From Gnetum montanum (taxonomy: Eukaryota; Streptophyta; Gnetopsida; Gnetales; Gnetaceae): DNA of 63,851 nt. Under the pieces are notes generated by a model. The model worked only from the letters and a program-made list of their open reading frames with translations, was not told the origin of the DNA and ran no database searches. The position numbers were made by a program, and so were the translations under genes. Positions within the stretch are counted from its first letter, which is position 1. Every line of letters starts with the position of its first letter. This document shows, in pieces, positions 1 through 13,294 of the stretch. The stretch is taken from assembly GCA_015680685.1 (NCBI GenBank), contig MNCI01037842.1:765139-828989 (forward strand), read 5' to 3'.

Positions 1-205
1 TTGCATTCATACGTATGATTGGCAGTTGAGCTCTTATTTTTCTCATCCCTTCTTTCTGATTATCTAATGATATTTTGTCTTGTTTCTCAGGTTGTCAAAA
101 CTCTATCTCCAATAATATTGATATATTCTCCACACTTTTTATGCATCCATTCTAGCATCTTATTGATCTTTGCCTTGATTTCATGTAATGATTTTTTTTA
201 TTGGA

Positions 206-299
206 AAAGATGGTTATTCCTCCTTAAGATTGGTTGATTTCTCCTTTTTGTNCAAAGATGGTTATTCCTCCTTAAGATTGGTTGATTTCTCCTTTTTGT
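206..299. repeat. 46-bp exact direct repeat separated by one N (likely assembly join)
   Basis: Bases 206-251 and 254-299 are identical, separated by an N at 252 and one c. An exact duplicate around a single N, in DNA whose other repeats are all diverged, looks like two contig ends that overlapped but were not merged. It lies in the retrotransposon gag remnant and probably is not real biology. Confidence 0.75.
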
Positions 300-1260
300 G
301 ATTATGGACCTCTATTAAGTTGAGATTTTTGTCCCGTTCATGTTTTTCAACACTCTCCCATCTAGCCATTTCTCCTTCCTCTTTTGCTACCTGCTTAATA
401 AGCTCTTGGAATTAATGGATTTGTAGTTCGTATAATTGACCTTGGGCATACATCCCTAGGGTCTCTTTTGTGTCATTACGAAGTCCATCAATGATATGGT
501 ACATTAGCCTTTCCTCAGAGAACTCATGGCCTGAATAGTTGTTTAATAGTGCATAATATCTTTCTAAGGCCATGTCCAAGGGTTCATGTTATGTCTGTTT
601 CCACTCTTGGATTTGTTTCCTCAAGGCTGGTACTCTTGCATAGGTTTGATATCTTTTGTTAAAGAGTTTTACCATTGTTGGACAATGTCGAATTGAATTT
701 GATTTTAACGATCTATACCATACTTTTTCTTGGCCAACAAGTGTCATAGGAAAGAGTTTGAGTTTTTGCCAACCGTTATCAATGTTGTTCCATGCATAGA
801 CATCATAAAAGTCTTGTAAATGTTGTTGTGGATGTAATTCATATCCTCTTCAGAAATTGGAAAAGTTGTTTTAATCGAGCCTGGGTAGGTAGCTCTCTTT
901 ACGATGCCTACAGGAGATTCAAACAACCTCTTGTATTTGTGTTAGGCTTGTAGTGGCTAGTAGGGGTTCATTTTCATTGAGTAAGTTATGATTTTGTGTG
1001 TTGGGATGATGCTACCTTTGTTTATGTTTATAAGAAACCCCCACCTTGGATTGTGTACTTCAACATTCATTGTCATATAATTCGTTGGTTCTCCAATGAA
1101 TTGCCTCACTAGATGTGGCATTATCGTAGTCTTGTAGTAGAGGCATGGTTGTGAAATTGTGTGTGAATTTTTATGTGACCTTTTGTAATTATTTATTCCT
1201 AAAAGATATATTGTTAATCCTATACAGTGACCTTGCATGATATAACTAATCTAGATAACT
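300..1260 (-). pseudogene. Decayed gag of Athila/Tat-like Ty3/gypsy element (copy A)
   Basis: Gag builds the retrotransposon particle. On the minus strand, fragments such as TLGMYAQGQL and QVAKEEGEMA (about 350-480) match TLGTYAQGRL and QVAKEEGELR in the plus-strand copy at 60100-60230, so this is the same family. The stretch near 770-850 is the part of Gag that precedes them. The frame is broken by stops and shifts, and the reading continues off the window's left edge. It lies directly downstream, in element sense, of the LTR at 1287-2117 and its primer site. No intact product is expected. Confidence 0.75.
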
Positions 1261-1267
1261 AGCACTG

Positions 1268-1285
1268 TCCCCGACAACGACACCA
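1268..1285 (-). other. Primer-binding site, Asp-tRNA type (copy A)
   Basis: The minus strand reads TGGTGTCGTTGTCGGGGA immediately after the LTR. It matches TGGCGCCGTTGCCGGGGA, the complement of the plant tRNA-Asp 3' end, at 15 of 18 positions, and the three differences are all C-to-T. Athila-group elements are known to use this primer. Confidence 0.75.
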
Positions 1286-1286
1286 A

Positions 1287-2117
1287 TGATGAGTGGCAAG
1301 GTACCCCTACAGTCAACCATACAAATACAAGCACTTCATGCACGATCCTTTCGAACTACATAGATGGACTAGTTGTGGTATCTAGACAATTACTCATGGA
1401 TCATAGTTTGCTATCTTCCCACCTAGACTAGTATTAGCTTTGTCATGTATGGTTTAGTCTAGAGTGAGGTGTATGATGTGTTCCTACACTAATGCTACTC
1501 CTGGGTATGATGGGAAATAATATCAACTAAGCTAGGAGAGAGAGGGTGAGAGAGAATCTAAACTAGGCTAAGTACGATGAGCATTCGTTCCTTAATCATC
1601 CATACACATCTTGGACCTCATGCATGACTACCACTAGGATTACTAAGCACATGGCCTAGGTATGCTACTGGGTTACCAAGTAGCCACACTTAAATGCTCG
1701 TGATTAAGTTGTACTCATTCCACATTACTAGGAGATAAGGGTAGAGAGATATTAACTAAGAAAGCAATAAATAACAATAATAATTAAATAATTAAGCTAA
1801 GTGGATGCTGCAATGATGAAGTAATCTCGATCTTTATTGCCAGTCATGTGCATGTCCAAGTACATCACACTCGAATAAGGATGCCGTACAATTACAATCA
1901 TCACACTGTGGGCATGCACTAGGAGAAAGGGTTGAGAGGAAAAACTGACAAAATGTCCCTACCTTAATACTAAAAAATCTAGCTCTCTAACCAAATTTGC
2001 CTACCTCTTATTTATAGATGAGGAGACAGACCATGATATCGTATCATGTCTAGGTTGCGATATCATGTATGCAATATCGTGGGTGCGATATCATAGCCAA
2101 CAATTCATGACTCATCA
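1287..2117 (-). repeat. LTR of Athila/Tat-like family (copy A, GATATC type)
   Basis: An 831-bp LTR bounded by TGATGA and TCATCA, the short inverted ends shared by all six LTRs of this family in the window. It aligns with the LTRs at 9672, 22597, 34446, 53621 and 57744. On the minus strand a U3 array holding three GATATC palindromes (2035-2096) lies upstream of a TATA box (catctataaata, about 2009-2020). The Asp-type primer site follows the LTR, so this acts as a 5' LTR for gag at 1-1260. Its partner LTR is outside the window. Confidence 0.8.
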
Positions 2118-5100
2118 TATACCCTCCTTAGGTTTCATTATTTCTCAAACAAGTCCAAATTCACTATCATTTTTTAGCTCTAATGCTTCTGTTATGCTCC
2201 TATGCTCTAATAATTTGATTTCTCCTTTGAACTTGAAGTTGTTTCTTACTTATTTTATAAAAAAAATATATGTTAAAGGAATATATATAAGTATTAAATA
2301 TTATTTTATTTATATTTACCTCATTTTCTAGGATAATGATGAGATGAATTAAAGATCTACCAACCACCAATCAATAGTCGGAACTAGGATCACAAAATTG
2401 CAACTTGCATCTAGTTACCCATGTGAAGGTAGGGAAAATCCTTTATTCCCAACTTCCATTACCTTAGATATTTTATTTATCTAATTAAAATATAAATTAA
2501 ATAATGAAGAGAATAATAAGATTATAAATAAAAGTAAGGGTGAGATACTTCTTGATCTTGATCAACCTTATGAATTAGTGGAAATATTTGTAGTTCTGCC
2601 ATAAGTGGTATATGATCGGATTGTCTTGTCTTGGATGGAAAGGCTTGATCTTGATTCTTCTCATCTTCTTCTTTAGAAATTAACTCTAGTAACTTGATAA
2701 CTTGGAAGAATCAAACATTGTACTAAATATAATCTAAGGTCTCAATGAAGATTATTGTGGACTCATCCTCATTAATCATAGTAGAGTAATTGGTAAACTA
2801 TGGTTCATGATGAGTACTATCCATCAACATCATCTGTACCTAAATTTGAGAATCTAATTTATGTATTGAAGATTTGAAGTAAGTAGAATATGCACTAGCC
2901 AATGGAATTACATGTTGAATTTATGGAAACATCTTCTTCAAATTAGGGTCATCTTCCAAGGATTCCTTTACACATCCATTTTAAGAATAGATAAACACTA
3001 CTTTCCAACTTTCACATTGAAGTATCCACAAAGGGCAATTGGCATTGGATTAGTATATCTAAGAAATAACTTATTCATCAAACTTTGATCTATTTTCTTA
3101 ATCAAGTATGCATCTTGACATAGTCTAACCTCTAGACATGTTGATTTAGCAATCAAATATGTGCTAACTACACATACACATCTCGCTGGTAGCTAACTTT
3201 TAGAATCACTACGAAGGTTATGTGATTTTTTTGAAATCTTGTAACTCTGCTAATATGCATGGGTGTTAATACTCATGTGAATCCAAGGCCCATGGTGGAC
3301 ATCATAGATGTTGTTTCTTACATGCTAGAGATCTTGTAAGCACATTGTATGTTGCAACTTTCATTCTCATTCTTGGATTTCCTTTTGGATCATTTCTCTT
3401 CATGGGTGTCATACACATTGTGGAAATGAGATTATGGCTCTCCATGTTGTTCGTCCATATGATTTGGTTGTAAAATGAATTGATATACATCTTATTTTCC
3501 ATTTTTGTTGATCAAATGAACTAATACATTAATTGCTTAACTAATTTACTACATTATCTAATTCTTAATGATCTTTCTACCTTCCTTAAGAACACTGACT
3601 CTTGTAGTGTACTAATGACAAACTAGAGTTTTAGAAAGCTATGATTACCTATCTACATAGGATAAATCCTTAATCTTAAGATCCAAGATGGTTTGATAGG
3701 TTAAATTTATAAGTTTTGATGATTAAATTGGTAGGCATAGTTAGCTAGTCTAAATTATGACTTTTTAAGACATGGTTTATGATATCATCAAATTATCAGG
3801 TACCCAGATGCTAAATCTAACCCCACCATTGAGTTTAGAAGGGTGAAAAATTTTAGATATGACTATTTATATGTTGAAAAAGAACATCGTATACTTGCAT
3901 TATGCTAAAATTAAACTTTTGAGGGTCTTAAGGTACTATATTTGGCAAGGGGTGAGAATTATATTTTTTGCTTTTATGGGGTGAATTTTACTTTAACATT
4001 GTGTCTAGAAGATCAAAATCTATAGGAAATAACTCTTCATTCATTGAAAAAGGTTTCCAAAATTAAAAGTTATGGCTTTTGGTGTTTAGAACCTTTGGTA
4101 AAAAAAGAGAGACTTACCAAGAGGCCACTCATCCTAGAACTACTCTAGGAAAAGCATGCTTAATTATGAAATTGTAATCTCATATGCTACCAATGCACCA
4201 AATTCTTTTTTTTTTTTTGAAAATTATTCCTATGTTCCTAATTTTAAACTAATGTTCCAATGGATAGAAATTTTGGATTCTTTATCAATTGACAAAATGT
4301 TTTGAATTTTCTATTAGTTAACAATAAATTTCAAATTTCTTGTTGGTTAATGAAAGAATTTTCTCATCACTAAGGGAAGAAATTGCATGTGGTGAGTGAG
4401 GTGATGTAGTGATGTATCATGGTAGGCAATGAGTGTAGCTGATGGTGACAATGATGGAGGATATTGACCTTGGAGATAGTGACATGGCGGAGGCAAAGTG
4501 GCAGGGTGGAGCAGCAAGAACTAAGGGTGGTAGCCCTAAGAAGGGGATGCATGCCCTAAGGGCTAATGTAGCCCTATGAAGGGTTGCATGGCCAACATAG
4601 GCCTGTGTAGCTCTTAGAAGGCCACCACGATCTTTATGGGTCAGTGTGGCCCCTACAAGGCCAACACAACCTATAATAAAAATTTAATAATAATAATAAT
4701 AATAATTTTTTAAGTTTATAAATTAAGGGTTGGGTTTGAACCCATGACTTCCACCTTCCCATTTTTCCTATTTTTAAAATAATAATTTAATATTTTTTAA
4801 TCCATGCATAACGAGAAAATTAAAATAATGATATCTTTCAAATTGTAAGTTTGATTGAGATGAAATTTGTATTATTGGAATTGTCTTGATGAGTATGATC
4901 CATTAGACATAGTCTTAGATTCAATAATGAATTTAAATTTTTCAAGATTTTGAAAGGTACAACTAACTTATTCTACCAAAATGACTTTACTAGGTTCATG
5001 TATGGATGCATGATGACTTATAAATGACTCTAAGTTGCTTCTAGATTATATACCAATATCTAAACATGAAGATAATACTTTGATCTTACATATTAACAAG

Positions 5101-6360
5101 TATGATAAAGGCTTGTTTTTTCAAATCATGATTCTACCCTAATGAGGTACTGAGGAGAAAATTATGACAACTTCATTTACTAAGTATTGGTTTTTCTATG
5201 GAGATTAGATAATCTTATGAATGGGTTGACTCCCTTATATAATCAATACCTAGGTCTTAGTATGGTGAATAATGCCAAGTTATAAGGGTTAAGAACTTAG
5301 GAAAATAAATTCAACAAAACATGATCAATTCAAGTTATGGTTACTAACTTTTTTGGAGAAATTTAATAATATTCTTAATCAATTAATATTTATAATATTA
5401 ATATGGGTAAGAGTTACCTAGATCGGTGTATCCTTATCTTACCAACATCTCTTGTAATTAATGAATCTTGATGAGGCATAATTAGATCTTCACTAGTTAA
5501 TGATATCCATGAAAGAGCTTTGTTGGTTGGTGGAATCTATCTTTTGTAGATGCTTGATCCATTATTCATGAAATCAATGGAAAGGTATCTTTTAGCTTAC
5601 ATCTTAGACATATGGTGCATCTGGTGATGATCAATTACTTTCCATGTGTCATGGCTTCATGGTTCATCATCAAGCTCATGTTGTAGTTGGCCTATGATTC
5701 TAAATGGTCCTTGGATCATGGTTTGCTTCAATACCAATTGTGACATAGCAAAAGCATGGTGGATCCATAATCCAAAAGTCCTAGGATTGAAACCTAGGTT
5801 TATTACTAATTGTAACATGTCATTCCTAGATGTCATGACAAACATCAAATATATGTTATATTAGCATTATGTGTAAAGGAAATAATAGGAAAAATGTAGA
5901 AGAAAAATAGAATAGAATCCGTTATTAATATGGAATGGAGTATCTGGATCATCCTTTGAGAGTATTACTTGGGGTTTTCTTTCTTTAACATCTATCCCCT
6001 TAGAGGAAATCTAGCACTACCACCATGGTTAGACCTACAACTGGCTAGAAGGAATGGCCAGTCGTCTTCCTATCCCATTTCACCTAACACCCATGACTCG
6101 CCTTTACTTGCTTTGCCTCTCCATGCTGGCATGACCTCTAAGCCTAGGTATAAATTTCTTAGCTCAAGCCTATAAATGTTACTTTAAGAGACACATCCAT
6201 TATTACAATGCACCCTTTCGGGTCTCAATTACAACATGTCCTTTCTAGTGTTGTTATGATAACAATAATACTTGTTATGAAGAGGCATCATCTTTGTTAT
6301 GCAAAAACACCATTTTAGAATGGGGATGTTATAGTAAGATTTATATTTAGTCAACTACAT
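2118..6360. other. Anonymous decayed AT-rich DNA
   Basis: No convincing gene. Reading frames here are short, lack domain matches and look like chance. It contains an AAT/ATA microsatellite near 4686-4706, a degenerate tandem array at 4527-4670, and a possible tRNA-like B box on the minus strand near 4733-4745 (GGTTCAAACC). Confidence 0.6.
4527..4670. repeat. Degenerate tandem repeat, about 36-40-bp unit
   Basis: Successive units begin with variants of GTAGCCCTAAGAAGG (tggtagccctaagaagg, tgtagccctatgaagg, tgtagctcttagaagg, tgtggcccctacaagg). It is a GC-richer minisatellite in AT-rich flanks. Confidence 0.55.
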
Positions 6361-6380
6361 ATTATAATCTTCCTAATATA

Positions 6381-6425
6381 TGCAACTTTTTTCATAGTAA
6401 AGAACATTTAATTAAAGATTATCCC
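6381..6425 (+). pseudogene. Gag zinc-knuckle relic (LTR retrotransposon)
   Basis: The translation CNFFHSKEHLIKDYP has the exact C-x2-C-x4-H-x4-C spacing of a retroviral nucleocapsid knuckle, but the second and third Cys are Phe and Tyr (TGT to TTT and TGT to TAT). The LIKDCP-like end is typical of plant LTR-retrotransposon Gag. The downstream lysine-rich codons are broken by stops. The lineage cannot be assigned. Confidence 0.45.
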
Positions 6426-7120
6426 TTTCTGATAAAAAAAAGGATGTTGTGAAAAAGAAAAAAAAACATGTTAAAGGTGAGAATAGAGGAAATAATTTAA
6501 AGCTAAAGACTTAAAAAATAAATTTAATATCAATAATAAGAATGATCAAATAGCAATAAAGAAATGAAAGAAGACATAAGCTTCTACAAATGTGTTTACT
6601 TGTACTATTGAAAGTATTGATATTTCTAGATAACTAGCTCATAAGGAAAATATATCCTTATTTAGCAAAAATAATGCTAACACAAAGATCAAAACTAATT
6701 TTATCAAACAGGACATAGTTGATAGTAAAGATTATTGATATAAGATTAATATTAAGCACCAAAGTAATTTTCATGTGCAATATGTGCCACCAATATCTAG
6801 TAATCTTTCAGATGATATTTTTTCATGACTTTCAATTACTACCTTTAATATTGAAAGTGAGGTAATCTTCCTATTGTTATTTTAAGTTCAAAAATATATG
6901 TTTAAATTGATTTAAATGTTGATATTGTAGGATCCATGTTCCTAACTAATAATCATTTGACTTTTCAAAAATACAATGAAGTATTATTCATGGTCGGAGT
7001 CTTTGCTTGGTAACCCTAGGTTACAAATTCAATTCTATAAGGTAGTACTAAGTTATAAACTAAAAAAATTTCTATAAGAAAAATTTTAAAATGAGTGGAA
7101 TCCAAGATAAGTTAAAATTA

Positions 7121-7215
7121 GATACACACCAAGACATATAGCTCAATTATAATTTTATCTAACTAAGCATTGCCCACTAGAAGTGAAACCATGACTTGGA
7201 GCTTCTAAATTAAGT
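7121..7215 (-). repeat. tRNA-like SINE, partial copy
   Basis: The reverse complement contains a CCAAGTCATGGTTTCACTTC segment and a body (GTGGGCAATGCTTAG) matching the SINE copies at 45.8-52.0 kb. The A-box end is missing or diverged. It is an isolated member away from the main cluster. Confidence 0.55.
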
Positions 7216-8578
7216 ATCTATGTATGTTGTGATCTTATAATAATCTAGAATAGTAAGACATAAGGCTTTGTAGTGGATCATTATTGGCTCGTGTGATGTC
7301 ATAATCATGTGGAATGGATTGAGGCTCAGTAGTGGATTCCTGTATACGACTTGGCTTTATGCATGTGACTACTATAGGTATGGTTGCCATGTATGAGTTT
7401 GTATGATTGTTATGAGAAACTCGTTGTCATATGAATTTTCATATTTGATGTTTAAGCATGGTTACCATGTATGCACTATGTGTATTTCTATGATGTGATG
7501 ATTTGTATGCATGTAGTGCTTAGAGTACATGTGGTATTGAAATTCAATGTAAGAAGTTCGCTTTCTCCACTCTTTTTCTCTAGTGTAATGCTTGTTAGCA
7601 ATCTACTAGGAAATATTTAAAGGCTTCCCACTTAGTTTATGTTATGTCTATATTTTGCAAGTGACATAGCTAGAGTTGTAGGAAGCCACTAAGACTAATG
7701 GGAAGGATGGAAGCTAGGTTTTTATACATTTTTGTGTTTTGGCTATATATGTGGTATGTATAGTTGATAAGTTAAGCCTTTTTATTCATGCATGACATTA
7801 GTATGCATGTTATTTTAAGGAAGTGGATGGCAAGCTAGATGATTAATGAGCTAACAATAACATATGATGCTTTTAGTGATGGGTATGTTTCATGTGCACT
7901 TGCTAGGTAATTTTAAGTTATTATGATGGCTTTTGCATTGACTTTGCTGATCAATAGTATGTATCATGTATAGTTAGCATTTATACTTTGATGTATGTAT
8001 GATTTTGGAAGTAGTAGCGTTCAAGCCTAGGTGTAGTATAAGGGTATTATGGTTATATCATCATATGTGAATAATAGAGAATAAAATATGTAGAGTCAAA
8101 TATTTATAAAGAAATAATAATTCATAGAAGATAAACTTTAAAATATAATTTGATCTCTACATTGAATCATTAAATATATAAAATATCTATATACAAAAAT
8201 TTAATAAAGTATTTTAACAATAAAATTGTATTTACTTAAGTAATACTATAATCCTTCTTTTTAATTCATGAAATTAAAAATACTTATTGGAATTCATGTG
8301 ATAATTTTAAATTAAATTTATGCAAAATTTCATGTGGTAACATTTGCTCCCCTCCTTCTAGAATTTTCTTCTTAGAAAAAGTTAGGAAATTTATCTCTTA
8401 TATCTCCTTTATTTCCAAAAGTTGCTTCTTAGTTTCTATATTGTTTGTAGAGAATCTTTATGATAGGAATTAATTTACTTCATAGTTTTATTTCTTATTA
8501 ATCTATAATCCTTATAAGATATTCTTGGTAAGTATTATTTAGTTGGAAGTCAATTTCTTATCATTGTACAATATGACT

Positions 8579-9671
8579 TTAATTTGGAATGTACCTTTTC
8601 AAGAGGGAGATATGAAAGAAATTTAGAATTCCTTTAAAAATTGACAACAAGACTAATTGATAAGTTATATTTCTAATTTGTTTTATTATTTCAAATAGAC
8701 CAACATATCTTAGGGATAATTTTCCTTTTTTCCTAAATTTCAGTAAGCTTTTTAATAGAGATGCTTTTATAAAGATATAATTCTCAAATTGAAATTCAAG
8801 TAGTCTTTCATTATGATTAGCATACTTAGTATACATATATTGAGAAATATTAATATAATCTTAAACTATGCAAATCTTATTTGTGATTTGATCAGTCAAA
8901 TATGTGCATATCTGCATTCTATCCTCCATAGTGGTCTAACAAAGAGGTGATCAACATGGTCTAAAATAAAGTATCTATTAAGAAGTAGCCTTAATGCTTG
9001 ATAATCATTATTGTATACAAATTCTACTAAAGATAACATTTTATCCGACTCCTACTTATATTAAAATGATCATGCTTAAAGCATATAGTAATATCATCAG
9101 CTGCAACAATGCTACAAGTAGAAAGGAAATGAGAAAATTTTCTTAACTCTACCACTATCAATATAGCACTAAACTTTCTTTTAGTCTTTGATAATCCAAT
9201 TATCAAATCCATGCAAATGACCTTTCACTTTCATTGGGTTATATCATGAACATAAAGCAATCTCGCTAGTGTTGATGCTCTACTTTAACTTGTTGAAGAT
9301 TAAACATCTAGAAATAAAAGTAACTATTCCTTGCTTCATCTTAGGTAACCAATATAGTTTTCTGAAAATTTAAAATATTTTATTATATCTAATGTGCATT
9401 TGATGCTTACTAGCATGAGTTTTAAAATAAATAATCAAAATGGATCTAGCTTAATTTTTAAAGCTTTTCTTGGTACCAAGTATCTAAATTTTGTTCTTCT
9501 ATAATTTTATGCATTAAATTGGATTATGCAACTAAGTTATTTATCTTTCTTTTCTTCCTACTACATGCATTAGCTACTACATTTGCCTTTCCAAGATGAT
9601 ATTTAATATCAAAATCAAAGCTTGCAACTAGTTTAATCCATTCCTTATATCACAAATTTAATTATTACTAG
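8579..9671 (-). pseudogene. Ty3/gypsy integrase-RNase H relic, cut by an LTR
   Basis: The minus strand carries three recognisable pol pieces in the right order. About 9560-9660 is the end of RNase H (YHLGKANVVANACSRKKRK; usually YHPGKANVVADALSRK). At 9027-9212 is the start of the integrase core (MDLIIGLSKTKRKFSAILIV). At 8579-8836 is the integrase C-terminal module (GKLSLRYVGLFEI, then FHISLLKRYIPN). These patterns fit Tekay/Del-type Ty3/gypsy elements. The fragment stops abruptly at 9671, where an unrelated LTR begins, so it was the target of that insertion. It is non-functional. Confidence 0.8.
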
Positions 9672-10514
9672 TGATGACTCATGTCTACGGTTACATCCAT
9701 GAGGGATTTGATGCATTGACATGGCCCCATTGATGAAGTGTCTATTTTTGCCTATAAATACACACTCACCAGCTACATTTATGGCAATAAGTCTTATAGT
9801 TGTAGTGAAGCTCTTGTAATTTTTTCATTCAAAAGTTAGAATATTTTTCTAAGTGCTCTTTCTAGGAGTCAAAGAGTGTATGGATCTTTATTTGAGTAGT
9901 ATTATACCTAAGCATGGCAATGTGTGTGATAATAAAATGAGCTTTCTAATAAACCTTGTAGCACTTTAAAATAGATTAATTATTCCCTTTATGCATTTAA
10001 TATTTTAAGAAATTTTCCTTAATGTTTTAAGCAATTAAGTAATTAATTAAACTAGATTAAATAGTGATTAATAAAGCACATAAGTATGCCCACTTCTAGC
10101 ATACACTTGATGTTTGGTAATCCTAGTAATGCTTAATGTTTGGTAAACTAGTAGCGTTAAATATGTTCAGGATGTGTATGAAAAGAGGGAAATGATGCTT
10201 ATGCTAGGATTAGTTAAATATTAACTAGTTAGATTAAATTAGAAATTAAATATCTTTAATTCTCTATTCTTTATTGTTAGGTCACTTAAAACATAAAACA
10301 TAAAAAATTGACAAAAATCATATGCCTAAGTTGCACTTAACCATACCTTTTTGTTTCAAAAGTGTAATTGGGAAGACAATGATTGTAATGGCTAGTTTCA
10401 CTTCCTAAAAACTAGTGTACTTAGAAAGCTATAAGTCCACCAAATTTGACCAGATCACACATGAAAGCTTTGTGGTTCATATGGTTGGGCGTAGGGTCTA
10501 TTCACCACTCATCA
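9672..10514 (+). repeat. 5' LTR of Athila/Tat-like family (copy B)
   Basis: An 843-bp LTR from TGATGA to TCATCA on the plus strand, with a TATA box cctataaata at 9751-9760. The U3 motif is of the ATTGA/CCATTGATG type. The sequence after the LTR (TAGTGTCATTTCTAGGGA from 10516) is a decayed Asp-type primer site: seven mismatches, six of them transitions. The left edge cuts the integrase/RNase H relic. No target duplication can be read because no partner LTR is seen. Confidence 0.75.
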
Positions 10515-10674
10515 TTAGTGTCATTTCTAGGGATTTGTAGTTTGATATGTGCCTTATCAAGGACTTGGTGAATATTATTTGAAATTGTTGGAATGAACCC
10601 TTAAGTCAGAATCATTCAAAAAATAAAAATCATAATTATAATTAACACACACTAAAGTTTTCTTTTAATCTAAA

Positions 10675-12000
10675 ATGGCTTCTTCTCATAGGCATGATGA
10701 ATCAAAACCACGAGTGCCCTAATAATTAAAAGTGATATACACTCATCTAGATGACTTTGTACCTAATTTCACCTTCATCCTATACTAGGATGAATTGCTA
10801 TGGTGAAGACATATGGAGGGTAACATTGTGTTGCCTCCTAACTGATCTATTCCTGGCATGCTGCTCTAAACTCTTAAGAGGTTGAGCACCCAAGATCTCC
10901 TTGATGAATATGTTATGCAAGATCATGACTATCAGAACTACCATCCCATGTAAACATAATGTAAACAAGATCAACATTAGGAGAAGTGTCATGAAGATAT
11001 GAAGGGGAAATGGTTCTCTAATTTTTTATTCCTACTTAACCAAAATGATAAGGAGGATCCTCCCTCTAGGGCTGCACAACATGATGATTCTCTACTACTT
11101 GACTCTAGTGAAGGGGGCTTGAACCCACACTTAGAGTCCAGTATAAGTAATCCTGGTTTAGGTAGAAGTGGGAGTCAAGGTAGGGGCTTGAGCAAGCATT
11201 TTGATGATGATAAACCTAATGATCATGGGTGTGACATGAAAAGAGGAGATGGTAGATAGTGTGGTGGTCGAAGTCCTCCTCCCTCTTCATCTTCTTCACC
11301 TACATCTTCTTCTTCCTCCTCTAAATATAATTAAGATCGTAGGGGATGAAACTATGATGGAGGTGAACAATGAGATAATGATCATAGGCTCTACCATGAA
11401 TGATGGGGTAGTAAAGGATATCACAGGAGTCATTGAAATCATGAAAATGATGAACCTTTGATGGTAACTTGAAGCATGTTAAACATCATAGAGGCAATTA
11501 GAATTTCAACCAGGCATGTGAAAGATAGTAGAATCAAGAGGTTGGATATGAACAATATCTCTAGATTTGAAGGGGGATATAACTTAGATCTTTAGATCCA
11601 TCTTCAAGCCTTCCACAATGCCTTTTCCTTGTAGAACATAGAAAAAAATTGGCAAAAACTTAAGCTATTTTCTAGGATACTCATAAAAGAAGTAGAAACA
11701 AATTGGTACTACTTCTTGGAGTTGGAATCAATTTGTAGATATAGTATAATGATTGAGCCAACCCATGCTACTAAAGAATAAACCCTATACTTCAATTTAA
11801 ATCCATAGCCAAATTTTCTGTGTAAGGTGGAGGGCTTGTAGAGTCATAATAGTCTATGTCAATAGAAGTTCACCTATGCTTATCTAAGGTCATAACAACT
11901 TCTCATCAAAGATAAAAGAAAACCTATTTATTTCATTGCATACCTATCCTATAGGGTATGCGCATGATTGGTTTGTTTAGTACAACCAAATGTTGGTATG
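10675..12000 (+). pseudogene. Decayed gag of copy B
   Basis: It starts ATGGCTTCTTCTCATAGGC, parallel to the gag start at 58761, at a similar distance from its LTR. Shared landmarks with the 58.7-kb copy include the GNIVLPP-like segment near 10825, the Ser/His/Asp-rich linker near 11080-11460, and a RLDMNNISRFEGGY-like block near 11540 that begins the conserved gag domain. Many stops and at least one frameshift are present. Homology fades near 12000. Confidence 0.7.
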
Positions 12001-13294
12001 CTTGAGAAGAGGAAGCTTCCAATCAATGTACTATTTTAATTATATGAGGTTAACTCTTAAACTAAAGTCACAAAGAGCTAGAAAATGATCCTTTTCATCA
12101 ATTTCGATAACCATCATGAGATTGCTAAGATCTAGTCGCTTTCTAAGAAAGCAGCATTCTTTAACTATCGATGTTGCCATAGTAGACATAGAGATGGTAA
12201 TAACATCTCCATCAAGTGTCATCATGCTTCTCCAATAGACATCGCAATGAAAATTATTCTTGAAGTAGAGATTACATTTGAATTATGCTAAATAATGTTC
12301 ATTGAGACATCCTAAGTGTGATATTTTATCTAGCCTAAATGATTTCCCTCTCTACAAGGTGAAGAGGAGGATATAAACCTAATCCCACAATTCTCATGTA
12401 TGCACTTATGGTAAAATTTCCTACCATGAGAACTTGAACTTTCTTACATAGCTAGATTGATAGATGACTAGTAATATTACTTATATGCATGGATAGATGA
12501 AGGATTATTATCATACATAATATTATATGATTTTGCCTACCTTGGTTGTAGTTCATTGGGTATCTCATGCATGGGACTAGGGAGTAGAAGCTACTACTAC
12601 ATTTGGGAAGCTCAATTTATAGGATTATTAAAAGTAGATAGGTACTATTGAGGTATTGTTGTTGGGGTTTGTTAAGTACCTACTTGGGAATCATAATAAT
12701 AATGATTGGATAGAGGTGTCATCTATTGTTGCATCAAACTAGGAAGATTCCATGGATCAGCACCCTAATGATTTGAAGTTTGAAATTTTTGGTACTATTG
12801 CATGGGCTATGCATAAGCACCACTAGGATAGTATGAACAACTAGAGTATGGGATCCTTCTTGTTTACCTTTTGATGAATCTAGGATTCAAAGTTATCCTA
12901 GATTACCCCATCTCATCAATCATGTGAGCCATGAGTAGGCAATACTAAGAATCATGAGAGTCTACATAGCATTCACAAGAAACCCTCATCATTGGAGGAG
13001 GATGAGGAAGCCCCATTTGAATCTTTCAAATGATTTTAGAATAAGAAAAATTTCCTTCACCCTTGCCATCATACCTCTTTCTACATTCTTCTGGTGCCAC
13101 TTCTTTAGTTGCAACCTTGAAAACATTATCCTCAATGTCCTTAATAGTAATGGTCATCTTTTCATCTATCACATTCCAAACTTGGTCCACATGATGGGCC
13201 AAGTCTATCAAGGCTTTGTTTGTTCTAACTTGATATTGTGCTAGAGCCTTGACTATAGTAGGAGGTTCAATAGTACATTCAACATTTTTGATTT
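12001..13294. other. Unassigned retroelement-like DNA
   Basis: No gene is recognised. On the minus strand, 13026-13290 reads as a Lys/Glu/Asp-rich stretch (IDLAHHVDQVWNVIDEKM, then IKDIEDNVFKVATKEVAP) that could be a remnant of a Gag or coiled-coil ORF, but no family motif is visible. The chromodomain element at 13295 begins right beside it. Confidence 0.35.

Noticed and set aside
2118-2130. C-rich tract beside LTR 1287-2117 as a polypurine tract implying tandem elements
   Set aside because: Its minus strand (TAAGGAGGGTATA) looks right, but the sequence beyond does not match the interior of other copies, so chance cannot be excluded.
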